From Cyclobacterium marinum DSM 745 (GTDB taxonomy: Bacteria; Bacteroidota; Bacteroidia; Cytophagales; Cyclobacteriaceae), in NCBI RefSeq assembly GCF_000222485.1, contig NC_015914.1, positions 3,640,001 to 3,704,000 of the forward strand: a stretch of DNA of 64,000 nt. Reading direction: 5' to 3'. Shown piece after piece: positions 18,916-29,051 of this stretch. Numbering within the stretch: the stretch's first letter is position 1; the number at the start of each line of letters is the position of its first letter. The notes beneath the pieces are model-generated. The model was not told where the DNA came from. It searched no databases and worked only from the letters and a program-made list of their open reading frames with translations. The position numbers were made by a program, and so were the translations under genes.

Positions 18916-20871
18916 ATGTCAAGTAGTGGTAATGAGATTAAAATAACATTTCCTGATCTGTCTGTCAGGGTTTTTGAAAAGGGAGTAACCAGTTTAGAAA
19001 TAGCATTAAGCATCAGTGAAGGTTTGGCCAGAAATGTATTGGCAGCCAAAATCAATGGTGAGATTTGGGATGCTACAAGGGCTATCGACCAAGATGTAAG
19101 CATCGAGTTGCTTACCTGGAAAGATGAAGGTGGGAAATCTACCTTTTGGCATTCTTCTGCCCACTTGTTGGCAGAAGCATTGGAAGCCTTATATCCCGGT
19201 ATTAAATTTGGAATAGGCCCACCTATTGAGAATGGGTTTTATTATGATGTAGATTTTGGAGACAAAACCTTAGAAGGGGCGGAGTTAGAAAAAATAGAAG
19301 CCAAGATGATAGAGTTGGCTCGTCAGAAGAATGAATTTGTCAGAAAAGACATTTCCAAGCAGGATGCCGTTGGCTATTTTAAGGAAAAAGGGGATGAGTA
19401 CAAACTAGACCTACTGGAGAGGTTAGAAGACGGAACCATTACCTTTTATGAGCAAGGAGGATTTACAGACTTGTGTAGAGGGCCCCATATTCCACACACT
19501 GGTTATGTCAAAGCGGTTAAATTGCTGAATATCGCCGGGGCTTATTGGCGAGGGGATGAGAAAAATAAAATGCTTACCCGTATTTATGGCATTACCTTTC
19601 CGAAGGCGAAGGAATTGAAAGAATACCTTCACATGCTTGAGGAAGCGAAGAAAAGAGACCATAGAAAACTTGGCAGGGAATTGGAGTTATTCACTTTTTC
19701 CGAGAAAGTTGGCTTAGGACTGCCATTATGGTTGCCCAAAGGCACCTTATTGCGAGAGCGTTTGGTTTCTTTTCTAAAGAAAGAACAGGATCATACAGGT
19801 TATCAGCAGGTAATCACTCCTCATATAGGGCACAAGGCATTGTATGAAACATCCGGACATTATGAGAAGTATGGTAAGGATTCATTTCAGCCAATAGCTA
19901 CTCCACATGAAGGTGAGGAGTTTTTATTGAAGCCAATGAACTGCCCTCATCACTGTGAAATTTACAAACATAAGCCGAGGTCTTATAAGGATCTCCCGGT
20001 AAGGTATGCCGAATTTGGTACCGTCTATAGGTATGAGCAAAGCGGTGAGTTGCATGGGTTGACCAGGGTACGTGGTTTTACCCAAGATGATGCCCATATA
20101 TTTTGTAGGCAGGATCAGGTAAAAGAAGAGTTTATCAAAGTAATTGACTTGGTATTGTATGTTTTCAAGGCCTTGGGTTTTGACAATTACACGGCGCAAA
20201 TTTCTTTGAGAGACCCTGACAATATGGAAAAATATATTGGGGATGAGGAAGCGTGGAATAAAGCAGAGCAAGCCATTATAGAGGCAGCAGAAGAAAAAGG
20301 ACTGGACACAGTGACAGAAACCGGAGAGGCGGCTTTTTATGGGCCGAAACTGGACTTTATGGTCAAAGATGCTTTGGGAAGAAGTTGGCAACTGGGAACC
20401 ATACAGGTAGATTATCAGTTACCCCAACGGTTTGAATTAGAATATACCGGTTCAGACAATCAAAAACACAGGCCGGTGATGATTCACAGGGCTCCGTTTG
20501 GATCTTTGGAACGATTTGTGGCAGTATTGATAGAGCATTGTGCAGGTAACTTCCCACTTTGGCTGGCCCCTGAGCAATTAGTGATTTTGCCTATATCGGA
20601 AAAATATGCCGAATATGCCTCTAAGGTAAAAGCATTATTGGCAGACAATGACATAACAGGTGAGATTGACAACCGAGATGAGAAGATTGGTAGGAAAATC
20701 AGGGATGCTGAAGTAAAGAAGATTCCATTTATGGTGATTGTAGGGGAGAAAGAGCAGGAGGAAAACAAAATATCACTAAGAAAACATGGAGAAGGTGACA
20801 TTGGCTCATTTGAACTGAGCGCATTTGTGGACTTCTTTCAGGGAATCATTAGGGAATCATTGAATAAATAA
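18916..20871 (+). CDS. thrS: Threonyl-tRNA synthetase
   Basis: Full-length enzyme of 651 residues. Domains in order: TGS (about 1-65), the HxxxH editing domain ([11 protein letters not shown] near 78), the class II catalytic core ([13 protein letters not shown] with the zinc Cys, [12 protein letters not shown] for motif 2, and [12 protein letters not shown] for motif 3) and the anticodon-binding domain ([11 protein letters not shown] onward). Editing and catalytic sites look intact. It heads a translation cluster with infC, rpmI and rplT, an order common in bacteria. Confidence 0.96.
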   Translation: MSSSGNEIKITFPDLSVRVFEKGVTSLEIALSISEGLARNVLAAKINGEIWDATRAIDQDVSIELLTWKDEGGKSTFWHSSAHLLAEALEALYPGIKFGIGPPIENGFYYDVDFGDKTLEGAELEKIEAKMIELARQKNEFVRKDISKQDAVGYFKEKGDEYKLDLLERLEDGTITFYEQGGFTDLCRGPHIPHTGYVKAVKLLNIAGAYWRGDEKNKMLTRIYGITFPKAKELKEYLHMLEEAKKRDHRKLGRELELFTFSEKVGLGLPLWLPKGTLLRERLVSFLKKEQDHTGYQQVITPHIGHKALYETSGHYEKYGKDSFQPIATPHEGEEFLLKPMNCPHHCEIYKHKPRSYKDLPVRYAEFGTVYRYEQSGELHGLTRVRGFTQDDAHIFCRQDQVKEEFIKVIDLVLYVFKALGFDNYTAQISLRDPDNMEKYIGDEEAWNKAEQAIIEAAEEKGLDTVTETGEAAFYGPKLDFMVKDALGRSWQLGTIQVDYQLPQRFELEYTGSDNQKHRPVMIHRAPFGSLERFVAVLIEHCAGNFPLWLAPEQLVILPISEKYAEYASKVKALLADNDITGEIDNRDEKIGRKIRDAEVKKIPFMVIVGEKEQEENKISLRKHGEGDIGSFELSAFVDFFQGIIRESLNK

Positions 20872-20956
20872 CAGGAATATAATTTGTTGATTTTTAATAT
20901 TTAAAAAATTATTAGATATTTGCAATCTGAAACTTTAAAAAACAACCATAACTATT

Positions 20957-21508
20957 TTGAGAGGAAAAAGAACTTATACTCCGAGACAAGAGGAACCATA
21001 TAAAGTAAATTCAAAAATTAGGGCCCGAGAGGTCAGGGTTGTAGGAGATTTTGTAGAGGGAGGAAACGCGGTTATGGCGACTGACAAAGCAGTAGCATTG
21101 GCCGAGGAAAATGGGCTTGATCTCGTTGAAATTTCTCCTTCCGCTTCACCACCGGTATGTAAGGTGATCGATTATGCTAAGTTCAAATATGAACAAAAGA
21201 AAAAGCAGAAAGAGATCAAATCCAATGCTGCCAAAACTGTAGTGAAGGAAATTAGGTTTGGTCCCAATACTGATGATCATGATTTCGATTTTAAATTGAA
21301 ACATGCCATCAACTTCTTAAAAGATGGAGCCAAAGTGAAGGCATATGTCCATTTTGTTGGCCGTACCATTGTTTTTAAGGAAAGAGGGGAAATGCTTCTA
21401 TTGAAATTTGCTCAGGCTCTAGAAGACTATGGTCAGGTAGAGCAACTACCAAAAATGGAGGGGAAAAGAATGAACATTTTTGTTTCTCCGAAAGCAGGTA
21501 AGAAATAA
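20957..21508 (+). CDS. infC: Translation initiation factor IF-3, non-AUG start
   Basis: IF-3 binds the 30S subunit and checks start-codon choice. The 183-residue frame has the N-terminal IF3 motif [13 protein letters not shown] and the C-terminal RMNIFVSPK. No ATG is available at the expected position; the protein starts at TTG (20957) or at the ATT just before it (20954). Rare starts in infC are the known basis of autoregulation in E. coli, where IF-3 discriminates against its own AUU start. The same logic probably applies here. Confidence 0.92.
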   Translation: MRGKRTYTPRQEEPYKVNSKIRAREVRVVGDFVEGGNAVMATDKAVALAEENGLDLVEISPSASPPVCKVIDYAKFKYEQKKKQKEIKSNAAKTVVKEIRFGPNTDDHDFDFKLKHAINFLKDGAKVKAYVHFVGRTIVFKERGEMLLLKFAQALEDYGQVEQLPKMEGKRMNIFVSPKAGKK

Positions 21509-21530
21509 TTCAACTAATATATATACGGTA

Positions 21531-21725
21531 ATGCCAAAAGTTAAAACTAAATCAAGTGCTAAGAAAAGGTTCAAGCTTTCTGGGTCTGGAAAGATAAGAA
21601 GGAAGCATGCTTTCAAAAGCCACATTTTGACTAAAAAGTCTACCAAAAGGAAGAGAAATCTTACCAAAATGGGAGTCGTACATGAGTCTGATGAGGGCAG
21701 AGTAAAAGCAATGCTTAGAATCTAA
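21531..21725 (+). CDS. rpmI: 50S ribosomal protein L35
   Basis: A basic protein of 64 residues starting [20 protein letters not shown], typical of L35. The correct ATG is at 21531; the frame is open further upstream, overlapping infC, but that part is not L35. It is 22 bases after infC and 95 before rplT. Confidence 0.96.
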   Translation: MPKVKTKSSAKKRFKLSGSGKIRRKHAFKSHILTKKSTKRKRNLTKMGVVHESDEGRVKAMLRI

Positions 21726-21820
21726 TCAAAAATTATCAGGTTATTTAATTCACCAGGCCTTTGGTAAACAAGTCTTTTCAGAAAAACTGAAAGCACCAAA
21801 AGTCAAAAACTAAAACAAAA

Positions 21821-22165
21821 ATGCCAAGATCGGTCAATTCAGTAGCTTCAAGAGCTAGGAGAAAAAAAGTATTAAAAGCAACCAAAGGTTACTTCGGAAG
21901 AGGTAAAAACGTTTGGACTGTAGCAAAAAACAAGTATGAAAAAGGACTTCAGTATGCTTACAGGGATAGAAAAGTAAAGAAAAGAGAATTCAGAGCTCTT
22001 TGGATTCAAAGAATCAACGCCGGAGCCAGACAATATGGCATTAGCTACTCTCAATTTATGGGATTGCTTAAAAAAGCGGAGATTGATCTTAATAGAAAGG
22101 TACTTGCAGATCTTGCAATGAACCATCCGGTAGCTTTCAAAGCTATCGTTGAAAAAGTAAAATAA
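21821..22165 (+). CDS. rplT: 50S ribosomal protein L20
   Basis: A 114-residue basic protein with the L20 features [19 protein letters not shown] and [14 protein letters not shown]. It binds 23S rRNA early in assembly and represses its own operon in some bacteria. It closes the infC-rpmI-rplT unit and is followed by a terminator. Confidence 0.96.
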   Translation: MPRSVNSVASRARRKKVLKATKGYFGRGKNVWTVAKNKYEKGLQYAYRDRKVKKREFRALWIQRINAGARQYGISYSQFMGLLKKAEIDLNRKVLADLAMNHPVAFKAIVEKVK

Positions 22166-22185
22166 GAAGCTTTTAAGCTATAGTT

Positions 22186-22211
22186 AAAAACCCTCCTTGG
22201 AGGGTTTTTTT
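22186..22211 (+). terminator. Terminator after rplT
   Basis: CCCTCCTTGGAGGG (22191-22204) forms a hairpin with a run of seven T after it and A residues before it. Confidence 0.9.
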
Positions 22212-22691
22212 ATGCCCTTTTTTTCCAATCTACGATTGAGCATCTTGTCTGCACCAAAGTTTGTTTTTTTTTGTGAAGATAGATGAAAAGGGACGCCTAC
22301 CTCCCATTATTATTAATGTTTTCTTTTGGAAAGCTATGTTGTGAAAATAAGGTATTCAGTTGGAGGAATTGTTTTCAAATCGCAAGGTCACAGCAATATT
22401 GATTCTGTTGAGCCAATAGAAAGACCCGGAACTGGATTTATATTGGATTTAATACAGCTAATTATGAGATGTTTCCAGCCTTGCCTATTACCAAGTTTTA
22501 GAATCAAACCTTAAAAAGGTTTATTTTTTGAAATTTTCCTTATATTACTCAAGGTTTACCTATCAATTGAAAGCCATTAGCCTTATTTTGATTATTTAAG
22601 CCTAAACTAATAAAAGGGAGGTGTTTTACCACATAAGGTATGCCGCCAATACGAGGATTGTGTAAATGAGTTGGATGAAAGGAGAGGGCAT
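22212..22691. other. Gene-poor stretch between rplT and tRNA-Met
   Basis: About 480 bases. One 62-codon frame (22326-22514) has no recognisable features and no convincing start context. I see no other structure. Confidence 0.5.
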
Positions 22692-22723
22692 AAAAAAAGG
22701 TCTCTAAATATAAGAGACCTTTT
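22692..22723 (-). terminator. Terminator of tRNA-Met
   Basis: On the minus strand AAAGGTCTCT and AGAGACCTTT pair around a short AT-rich loop and are followed by a T-run (the A-run at 22692-22698). It lies directly downstream of the tRNA gene. Confidence 0.85.
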
Positions 22724-22729
22724 GATGAG

Positions 22730-22803
22730 TAGCGAGGAGGGGAGTTGAACCCCTGACCTCAGGGTTATGAATCCTGCGCTCTAACCATCTGAGCTACCTC
22801 GCC
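22730..22803 (-). tRNA. tRNA-Met (CAT)
   Basis: A 74-base cloverleaf on the minus strand, from GGCGAGGTAGCTCAG to CCTCGCTA. The anticodon loop is TTCATAA with CAT. The T-arm GGGGTTCAACTCCCC is standard. The 7-bp acceptor stem has a G-T first pair rather than the C-A mismatch of many initiators, so it is probably the elongator, but a CAT tRNA converted to read AUA (Ile) cannot be excluded. Confidence 0.9.
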
Positions 22804-22814
22804 AATTGGGAATG

Positions 22815-22845
22815 CAAATATGTGAGTATAATCCTTGAATTGCAA
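22815..22845 (-). promoter_or_regulatory. Promoter of tRNA-Met
   Basis: On the minus strand TTG (22845-22843), a 20-base spacer and CATATTTG (22822-22815), one base off TAnnTTTG. The spacing equals that at the tRNA-Thr promoter. The tRNA begins 11 bases further on. Confidence 0.6.
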
Positions 22846-22896
22846 ATCAAGTACCTAAAAAATAATGCACTTTTTACAACTAGAATAAAAAAAGCC

Positions 22897-23301
22897 ATGG
22901 AGAAAATCAAATTTGTTTCAGATTATCAGATAAATAGCTCCAAAAAGATTATTTATCCATATTTAAGCACAGCAAGTGGATTGTCACAATGGTTTGCCGA
23001 TGATGTAGTAATTAATGAGGATAAAGTTTACAATTTCATTTATGATGGCGAAGATCATTATGCACGGGCAGTTATTATGCGGACCAATCATCATGTCAAA
23101 TTTGAGTTTTTTGACCCCGGTGAAGGGGAAGAGGGTGTAGATGCTGAGCATTCTTTCATCGAATTTAAGCTTGACGAAAATGAATTAACACAAACCATTT
23201 ATCTTCGTGTAATAGAATATGGCGATGCCTTTGACGAGCAGGAGCAGCAATCAATATGGGAAGGGTTAATAGGTTCGCTCAAAGAGATTATTGGCGGATA
23301 A
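22897..23301 (+). CDS. START-like (SRPBCC) domain protein
   Basis: A soluble protein of 134 residues from the ATG at 22897 (MEKIKFVSDY); the frame extends upstream but the extension is not conserved-looking. LSTASGLSQWFADDV followed by alternating beta strands and a long C-terminal helix fits the START-like/AHSA1 helix-grip fold, which binds hydrophobic ligands. Related small proteins are common in Bacteroidota. The ligand is unknown. Confidence 0.75.
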   Translation: MEKIKFVSDYQINSSKKIIYPYLSTASGLSQWFADDVVINEDKVYNFIYDGEDHYARAVIMRTNHHVKFEFFDPGEGEEGVDAEHSFIEFKLDENELTQTIYLRVIEYGDAFDEQEQQSIWEGLIGSLKEIIGG

Positions 23302-23526
23302 AATGGCTTTAAATTATCATTTTTAACTTAATATGCTCAATTTTGTCAAAGGCTTAACCCTGCAGTTTAAATGCAAAGCAAGCATGTACCGTAAGCTGAT
23401 GAAATATGCTTCCATAAATTAGTAGTAAATCTCTATCAGTAATTGGTGCAAATAGCGTTGATACCTATACCCACTAGAATGGCGATTGGCTATTTTGTGT
23501 TGACAAATGAAAAGTAAAAGCATTGA

Positions 23527-25356
23527 ATGAAAAAATTAGATAAGCTGGTATTGGGGTCATTCCTCAGTCCTTTTCTGCTTACTTTTATCGTGGTAGATTT
23601 TATTTTACTCACGGTGAATATGCTTAAATATTTCGATGAGATTTTTGGGAAGGACCTGCCTTTTATGGTCTATATGGAACTCATTGGTTATTTTGTGATA
23701 AGCATTTCTCCCATGGCCTTGCCGTTGGCAGTGTTGCTTTCATCCTTGATGACCTTTGGTAACTTGGGAGAACACTTTGAGTTAACCGCCATCAAGAGCA
23801 GTGGCATTTCCCTTAACCGAACAATGCTTCCGATAGGTGTATTTGTCGCCATCGTTACTGTTTTGGCATTTTTATCCAATAATTACATTGTTCCTCGGGT
23901 AAACCTGAAGACATTTAGTCTATTGTATGATATCCGGATGAAATCTCCTGCCTTTGATATCAAAGAGGGGGTGTTTTATAATGGAATACCGGGATATAGC
24001 ATTAAGGTTAATAATAAATTGGACGAAGTGCGGCTCCAAGATGTATTGATTTATGACCATACTTCCGGACAGGGCAATCTCCATGTGATAACTGCAGATT
24101 CAGGTAGGATGGAGCCTTTTTTTAACGACCGGTACATTATGTTGACCCTTTATCACGGTAACAGCTACCAAGAAGGGTCGGGAAGAAGAGGAGGAAGGAA
24201 TGTTCCCCAAGCTTTCAGTAGAACACAATTTGAAACCAATAAAATGGTTTTCAATTTGGATGCTTTTGAACTTGATCGGACGGATGAAAAGCTTTGGTCC
24301 AACAGTAAATCCATTAAAAATATTAGAGAGATACGGGTGGACCTTGACTCAATGGAAAGAGAAATCAATCACTTTCACTTTTTTAATTATGCCAATACTG
24401 AAGCCTCTTACAACTATTTTGGTAGATCCCGTAAGCTTACCCCACCGAAGGATATCTTGGATAAAAAATTGGAAAGTGATTCTTTGAAAAATTTAAGGTA
24501 TCAGGCCGAACATGACTTGCTTCTAAAAGGAGATGACATTGAGCGGGCAAGTGGGGAAGGTTCAGCAGCAGCAGTATCTTCTAATGCTTCAGGAGGGAAA
24601 AATACCAATAGCACTACTGCTACTGATACAAGCGGTGGCGTTGCTCCGCCGGTTAAGTTAGCACAAAGGGGGGACAGTAAGTCTTCTGTAGCATCGAGTG
24701 ATACCCTTGTCCAATCCAAAGACAGCTTAGACAAAGCTTTGGCAAATAATAAAAATCCCGACATGCGGGATATTAACAAAAACAGTTCTTTGAAATTGGA
24801 GAAACCGGTCCTACAGACCCTTTCTGATGATCAAGAAAAACGTCTGGACTCCTTGTTATCGACGCCAAGATACCGTAACTCCAGGGCTTCTGTAGGGCTT
24901 ACTTCAGCAAGAAATATAAAAAACAATTTCACCAAGAATAAAACACAAATCAATGAAGTGATGAGGCAATACAGGCATTTTACGGTTGCCTGGTATCAGA
25001 AGTATACGCAGTCATTGGCCTGTTTCGTAATGTTCATGATTGGGGCACCATTGGGAGCAATTATAAAAAAAGGGGGGCTAGGAATGCCGGTATTGTTGTC
25101 CATTATCTTTTTTATCATGTATTATATGCTGACCATTACCGGAGAGAAATGGGCGAAGGAAGGTTTATCAGATCCGCTTTTTGGAACTTTTTTCTCCAAT
25201 ATGGCATTGATTCCTTTCGGTTTGTTCTTTTTAAAACAAGCACGAAAGGACGCAAGATTATTTGAACCCGATTTTTACCAAGGAATTTGGGAAAAAATAG
25301 TTAAATTATACCAGAAATTGGTCCAAAGAAAAAAGTTAAAAGAAGATGTTTTATAA
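23527..25356 (+). CDS. LptF/LptG-family lipopolysaccharide export permease
   Basis: The protein has 609 residues. It has three N-terminal transmembrane segments (about 13-33, 50-75 and 98-118), a periplasmic jellyroll-type domain, and three C-terminal segments (about 497-517, 523-543 and 550-570). Family motifs include SPFLLTF, ISPMALPLAVLLSSLMTFG and GAPLGAIIKKGG. LptF and LptG with the ATPase LptB extract LPS from the inner membrane. It is longer than typical E. coli members because of a Ser/Thr/Gly-rich, apparently disordered insert at about 335-430 in the periplasmic part. A single member is present here, with no second permease next to it. Confidence 0.88.
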   Translation: MKKLDKLVLGSFLSPFLLTFIVVDFILLTVNMLKYFDEIFGKDLPFMVYMELIGYFVISISPMALPLAVLLSSLMTFGNLGEHFELTAIKSSGISLNRTMLPIGVFVAIVTVLAFLSNNYIVPRVNLKTFSLLYDIRMKSPAFDIKEGVFYNGIPGYSIKVNNKLDEVRLQDVLIYDHTSGQGNLHVITADSGRMEPFFNDRYIMLTLYHGNSYQEGSGRRGGRNVPQAFSRTQFETNKMVFNLDAFELDRTDEKLWSNSKSIKNIREIRVDLDSMEREINHFHFFNYANTEASYNYFGRSRKLTPPKDILDKKLESDSLKNLRYQAEHDLLLKGDDIERASGEGSAAAVSSNASGGKNTNSTTATDTSGGVAPPVKLAQRGDSKSSVASSDTLVQSKDSLDKALANNKNPDMRDINKNSSLKLEKPVLQTLSDDQEKRLDSLLSTPRYRNSRASVGLTSARNIKNNFTKNKTQINEVMRQYRHFTVAWYQKYTQSLACFVMFMIGAPLGAIIKKGGLGMPVLLSIIFFIMYYMLTITGEKWAKEGLSDPLFGTFFSNMALIPFGLFFLKQARKDARLFEPDFYQGIWEKIVKLYQKLVQRKKLKEDVL

Positions 25357-25372
25357 TTTGGAATAAAACAGC

Positions 25373-25380
25373 TACCTTTG
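25373..25380 (+). promoter_or_regulatory. Candidate -7 box for rpsO
   Basis: TACCTTTG matches TAnnTTTG perfectly, just after the lptF-type gene and 39 bases before the rpsO start. A well-spaced -33 TTG is not evident. Confidence 0.45.
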
Positions 25381-25419
25381 GCTCTGTTTTAAAAAATTTA
25401 ACATCATATTTGACTAAGC

Positions 25420-25695
25420 ATGTATTTAGCGAAAGAAGAAAAAGTAGAACTATTCAAGAATCATGGTCGGTTGAAGTCAGAAAGTGATACAGGGTCTCCT
25501 GAGTCACAAATTGCCCTGTTTACTTACAGGATTAAGCACCTGACGGAACACTTAAAGACCAACAAGAAGGACCATTCAAGCAGAAAAGGCCTTTTGAAAT
25601 TGGTAGGTAAAAGAAGGCGTTTGCTGAATTACCTTATTAAAATTGATATTGAGAGATACAGGAATGTAATTGCTGACCTTGGTATCCGTAAATAA
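25420..25695 (+). CDS. rpsO: 30S ribosomal protein S15
   Basis: A protein of 91 residues. [21 protein letters not shown] and [23 protein letters not shown] (cited in part) are the S15 rRNA-binding helices. It is followed by its own terminator and then by pnp, an order widely conserved in bacteria. Confidence 0.96.
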   Translation: MYLAKEEKVELFKNHGRLKSESDTGSPESQIALFTYRIKHLTEHLKTNKKDHSSRKGLLKLVGKRRRLLNYLIKIDIERYRNVIADLGIRK

Positions 25696-25701
25696 TAACT
25701 T

Positions 25702-25736
25702 GTAGGGTTCCTTTATTTAAGGGACCTTACTTTTTT
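25702..25736 (+). terminator. Terminator between rpsO and pnp
   Basis: GTAGGGTTCC (25702-25711) pairs with GGGACCTTAC (25721-25730), ten pairs including two G-T, followed by six T. It separates rpsO from pnp or attenuates read-through. Confidence 0.75.
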
Positions 25737-25796
25737 ACTTCCTTCTGTTATTAAGCCTTATTTTTAAAACTATACACTTTACATACTCAAAAGTAT

Positions 25797-27932
25797 ATGT
25801 TACCAAATACAATTTCAAAAACTATCACTCTTGAAGATGGTAGGGAAATAATCATAGAGACAGGTGCATTGGCCAAACAAGCTGATGGTGCTGTTGTAAT
25901 TAAAATGGGCAAAGCTATACTACTAGCTACCGTAGTAACTAAAAAAGAAGCAGGTGAGGGGGTTGATTTTCTCCCTATGTCTGTAGATTACCAGGAGAAA
26001 TTCGCTTCTTCAGGGAAAATACCTGGAGGATTTTTGAAGAGAGAAGGAAGATTATCTGATTACGAAATATTAATTAGTAGAATGGTAGATAGGGCCATTA
26101 GGCCTATTTTCCCTGATGACTACCACGCAGATACCAACATAAGCATCACTTTGATGTCTTATGATGAAGACGTTTTACCTGACTGCCTAGCGGGACTTGC
26201 TGCTTCTGCAGCACTTGCTGTTTCTGATATTCCTTTCAACGGACCTATCTCAGAAGTAAGGGTGGCAAAGATTGATGGCAATCTATTTATTAATCCTACC
26301 CCTAAAGAGCTAGAAAAGGCCTCTTTGGAACTAATTGTAGCAGGATCTGAAGAATTTATCCTTATGGTAGAGGGTGAAGGAGATGAGGTTTCTGAAGACG
26401 AAATGGTAGAGGCACTGCAATTTGCTCACGAAGAAATCAAAAAACACTGCAAAGTTCAAAAAGAACTGACCAAGCTTGTAGGCAAGGAAGAAAAAAGAGC
26501 TTACAGTCATGAGGTAAATGACGAAGCACTTCATGCTAAAATTAAAGAGGAATTGTATGACAGTCTGTATGATGTGGTCAGCAGGCAAATTCCTAACAAA
26601 TCGGAAAGATCAGAACTAGTAAAGGCCATCAAAGAAAAATTTGTAGAAAGCCTTGGAGAAGATCACGAGTACGATGAAAGCCTCATTGGTAGATATTTCG
26701 GTAAGGTTCATAAAGAAGCGGCCAGAAATTTTACCTTGAATGAGAAAAAGAGATTAGATGGCAGAGAGCCTGATGAAATTAGACCTATTTGGTCGGTAGT
26801 GGATTACTTGCCATCGGCGCATGGTTCTGCCGTTTTTACCAGAGGAGAGACCCAGTCAATTGCCACTTGTACTTTAGGTACCAAGCTTGATGAACAAATG
26901 GTAGACGGAGCCGTTTTATCGGGTTATAACAAATTCTTTTTACACTACAATTTCCCTGGTTTTAGTACCGGAGAAGTTAAACCAAATAGAGGACCGGGAA
27001 GAAGGGAAGTAGGTCATGGTAACCTTGCCATGCGCGCACTTAAGAAAGTGTTGCCTGCACCGGAAGACAATCCTTATACCATCCGAGTAGTTTCCGATAT
27101 ATTGGAATCCAATGGTTCATCTTCAATGGCTACTGTATGTGCAGGATCATTGGCTCTAATGGATGCCGGTATTGCGATCAAAAGCCCTGTTACAGGGATT
27201 GCGATGGGGATGATTTCTGATGCAGAGACAGGAAATTACACGATTTTGTCCGATATTTTAGGTGATGAAGATCACTTGGGAGATATGGATTTTAAAGTGA
27301 CCGGTACTGCTAAAGGTATCACTGCTTGCCAGATGGATCTTAAAGTAGAAGGTTTGGATTATGAAGTGTTGAAAGAGGCACTTTACCAAGCAAGAAAAGG
27401 AAGGCTACACATTTTGGATGAAATCAATAAAACATTGTCATCCGCAAGACCTGAATTTAAGCCACATACTCCAAGGTCCTATAACATGCAGATTCCTAAG
27501 GAATTGATTGGTGCGGTTATCGGCCCCGGAGGAAAAGTTATCCAAGAAATCCAAAAAGATACAGGAGCTACTGTTATTATTGAAGAGGTGGATAATATCG
27601 GGAAAATCAATATTTTCTCAAATAATCAGGAATCAATGGACGCTGCCATTGGCAGGATAAAAGCAATCGTTGCTCAGCCGGAGATTGGTGAGACCTATAC
27701 CGGTAAAGTTAAGAACATTATGCCTTTTGGTGCTTTTATTGAGTTTATGCCTGGTAAAGATGGTTTATTGCATATTTCTGAAATCAAGTGGGAAAGACTT
27801 GAATCCATGGATGGTGTTTTAGAATCTGGCGAGGAAATTGCAGTGAAGTTAATCGATGTGGATAAAAAGACAGGAAAATACAAATTGTCTAGAAAAGCAT
27901 TATTGCCTAAACCGGAAAGAAAAGACAAATAA
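25797..27932 (+). CDS. pnp: Polyribonucleotide nucleotidyltransferase (PNPase)
   Basis: A 3'-5' phosphorolytic exoribonuclease of 711 residues. Order: first RNase PH core ([20 protein letters not shown]), helical linker, second catalytic core ([15 protein letters not shown] stretch at about 382, [14 protein letters not shown], and [17 protein letters not shown] with the catalytic acids), KH domain ([17 protein letters not shown] loop near 580), and S1 domain ([15 protein letters not shown]). All parts look intact. Confidence 0.96.
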   Translation: MLPNTISKTITLEDGREIIIETGALAKQADGAVVIKMGKAILLATVVTKKEAGEGVDFLPMSVDYQEKFASSGKIPGGFLKREGRLSDYEILISRMVDRAIRPIFPDDYHADTNISITLMSYDEDVLPDCLAGLAASAALAVSDIPFNGPISEVRVAKIDGNLFINPTPKELEKASLELIVAGSEEFILMVEGEGDEVSEDEMVEALQFAHEEIKKHCKVQKELTKLVGKEEKRAYSHEVNDEALHAKIKEELYDSLYDVVSRQIPNKSERSELVKAIKEKFVESLGEDHEYDESLIGRYFGKVHKEAARNFTLNEKKRLDGREPDEIRPIWSVVDYLPSAHGSAVFTRGETQSIATCTLGTKLDEQMVDGAVLSGYNKFFLHYNFPGFSTGEVKPNRGPGRREVGHGNLAMRALKKVLPAPEDNPYTIRVVSDILESNGSSSMATVCAGSLALMDAGIAIKSPVTGIAMGMISDAETGNYTILSDILGDEDHLGDMDFKVTGTAKGITACQMDLKVEGLDYEVLKEALYQARKGRLHILDEINKTLSSARPEFKPHTPRSYNMQIPKELIGAVIGPGGKVIQEIQKDTGATVIIEEVDNIGKINIFSNNQESMDAAIGRIKAIVAQPEIGETYTGKVKNIMPFGAFIEFMPGKDGLLHISEIKWERLESMDGVLESGEEIAVKLIDVDKKTGKYKLSRKALLPKPERKDK

Positions 27933-28032
27933 GCTGGAAGTTCTCTAAATTAATAGGTCATGAAATATAAAATGAACTATTTTGAAGGGAACATCTGTTA
28001 TCAATGCGTTAAAAAATAATCAATAAAATTGA

Positions 28033-28896
28033 ATGAGGCAGCTTAAAATCAGTAAACAGATTACCAACAGGGAGAGTCAATCTCTGGATAAATACCTTCA
28101 AGAGATAGGTAAGGTAGATTTATTGACAGCAGACGAAGAAGTGGTTTTGGCCAAAAGGATCCGTGAGGGAGACCAATTGGCATTGGAAAAGTTAACCAAA
28201 GCCAACCTTAGATTTGTTGTCTCCGTTGCCAAGCAATACCAAAACCAAGGCTTATCCTTGGGAGATTTGATCAATGAGGGTAACCTAGGTTTGATTAAAG
28301 CGGCCCAAAGATTTGATGAAACCAGGGGGTTTAAATTTATATCCTATGCTGTATGGTGGATCCGCCAATCCATTCTTCAAGCTCTAGCTGAACAATCCAG
28401 GATTGTTAGGCTTCCACTAAATAGAGTGGGTTCGTTGAATAAGATCAGCAAAACATTTTCTGAGCTGGAGCAAAAGTTTGAACGTGAACCATCACCGGAA
28501 GAACTTGCCGAAGTTTTGGAAGTGACTGCAGGAGAAGTAGTGGATACCATGAAAATTTCCGGTAGGCATGTGTCTATGGATGCTCCATTTGTTCAAGGAG
28601 AAGAAAATAGTTTGCTGGATGTTCTGGAAAATGACGGTGAAATTAAACCTGATGATGGTTTGATGAATGACTCTTTAAGGAAGGAAGTTCAAAGGGCCTT
28701 GTCTACTCTTACCCAAAGGGAGGCTGATGTCATTACCCTTTATTTCGGACTCAACGGTGAACATGCCATGACCTTGGAGGAAATTGGTGAGAAATTTAAC
28801 CTTACTCGAGAAAGGGTAAGGCAGATCAAAGAAAAAGCCATTAGGCGACTTAGACACACCAGTAGAAGCAAAACTTTGAAGCCTTATCTGGGATAA
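28033..28896 (+). CDS. rpoD: Primary RNA polymerase sigma factor (sigma-70)
   Basis: The protein has 287 residues and begins almost directly with region 1.2 ([16 protein letters not shown]). Region 2.4 reads [14 protein letters not shown], and region 4.2 reads [18 protein letters not shown]. It lacks region 1.1 and the non-conserved insert of proteobacterial RpoD, as expected in Bacteroidota, whose primary sigma reads the TTG/TAnnTTTG promoters seen in this window. Confidence 0.94.
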   Translation: MRQLKISKQITNRESQSLDKYLQEIGKVDLLTADEEVVLAKRIREGDQLALEKLTKANLRFVVSVAKQYQNQGLSLGDLINEGNLGLIKAAQRFDETRGFKFISYAVWWIRQSILQALAEQSRIVRLPLNRVGSLNKISKTFSELEQKFEREPSPEELAEVLEVTAGEVVDTMKISGRHVSMDAPFVQGEENSLLDVLENDGEIKPDDGLMNDSLRKEVQRALSTLTQREADVITLYFGLNGEHAMTLEEIGEKFNLTRERVRQIKEKAIRRLRHTSRSKTLKPYLG

Positions 28897-28922
28897 ATTA
28901 TAAAGCAAAGTTAAAAAATAAG

Positions 28923-28945
28923 AAAGGGCACTTTGCCCTTTTTTT
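28923..28945 (+). terminator. Terminator after rpoD
   Basis: AAAGGGCA and TGCCCTTT pair around CTT, followed by a run of T (to 28945). Confidence 0.9.
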
Positions 28946-28981
28946 ATATCCCACAAAAAAACTTCATTCGCGTAAACTTTT

Positions 28982-28989
28982 TAGTTTTG
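28982..28989 (+). promoter_or_regulatory. Candidate -7 box for trxB
   Basis: TAGTTTTG fits TAnnTTTG exactly, downstream of the rpoD terminator and about 60 bases before trxB. No good -33 TTG was found. Confidence 0.45.
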
Positions 28990-29051
28990 CAATGATGTTA
29001 GTATTCGAAAGAATTTCATTTTGTGAGAAATATTGAACAATTGATAAAACA

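Noticed and set aside
22326..22514. 62-codon frame after rplT
   Set aside because: No family features, and no promoter or start signal; probably chance.
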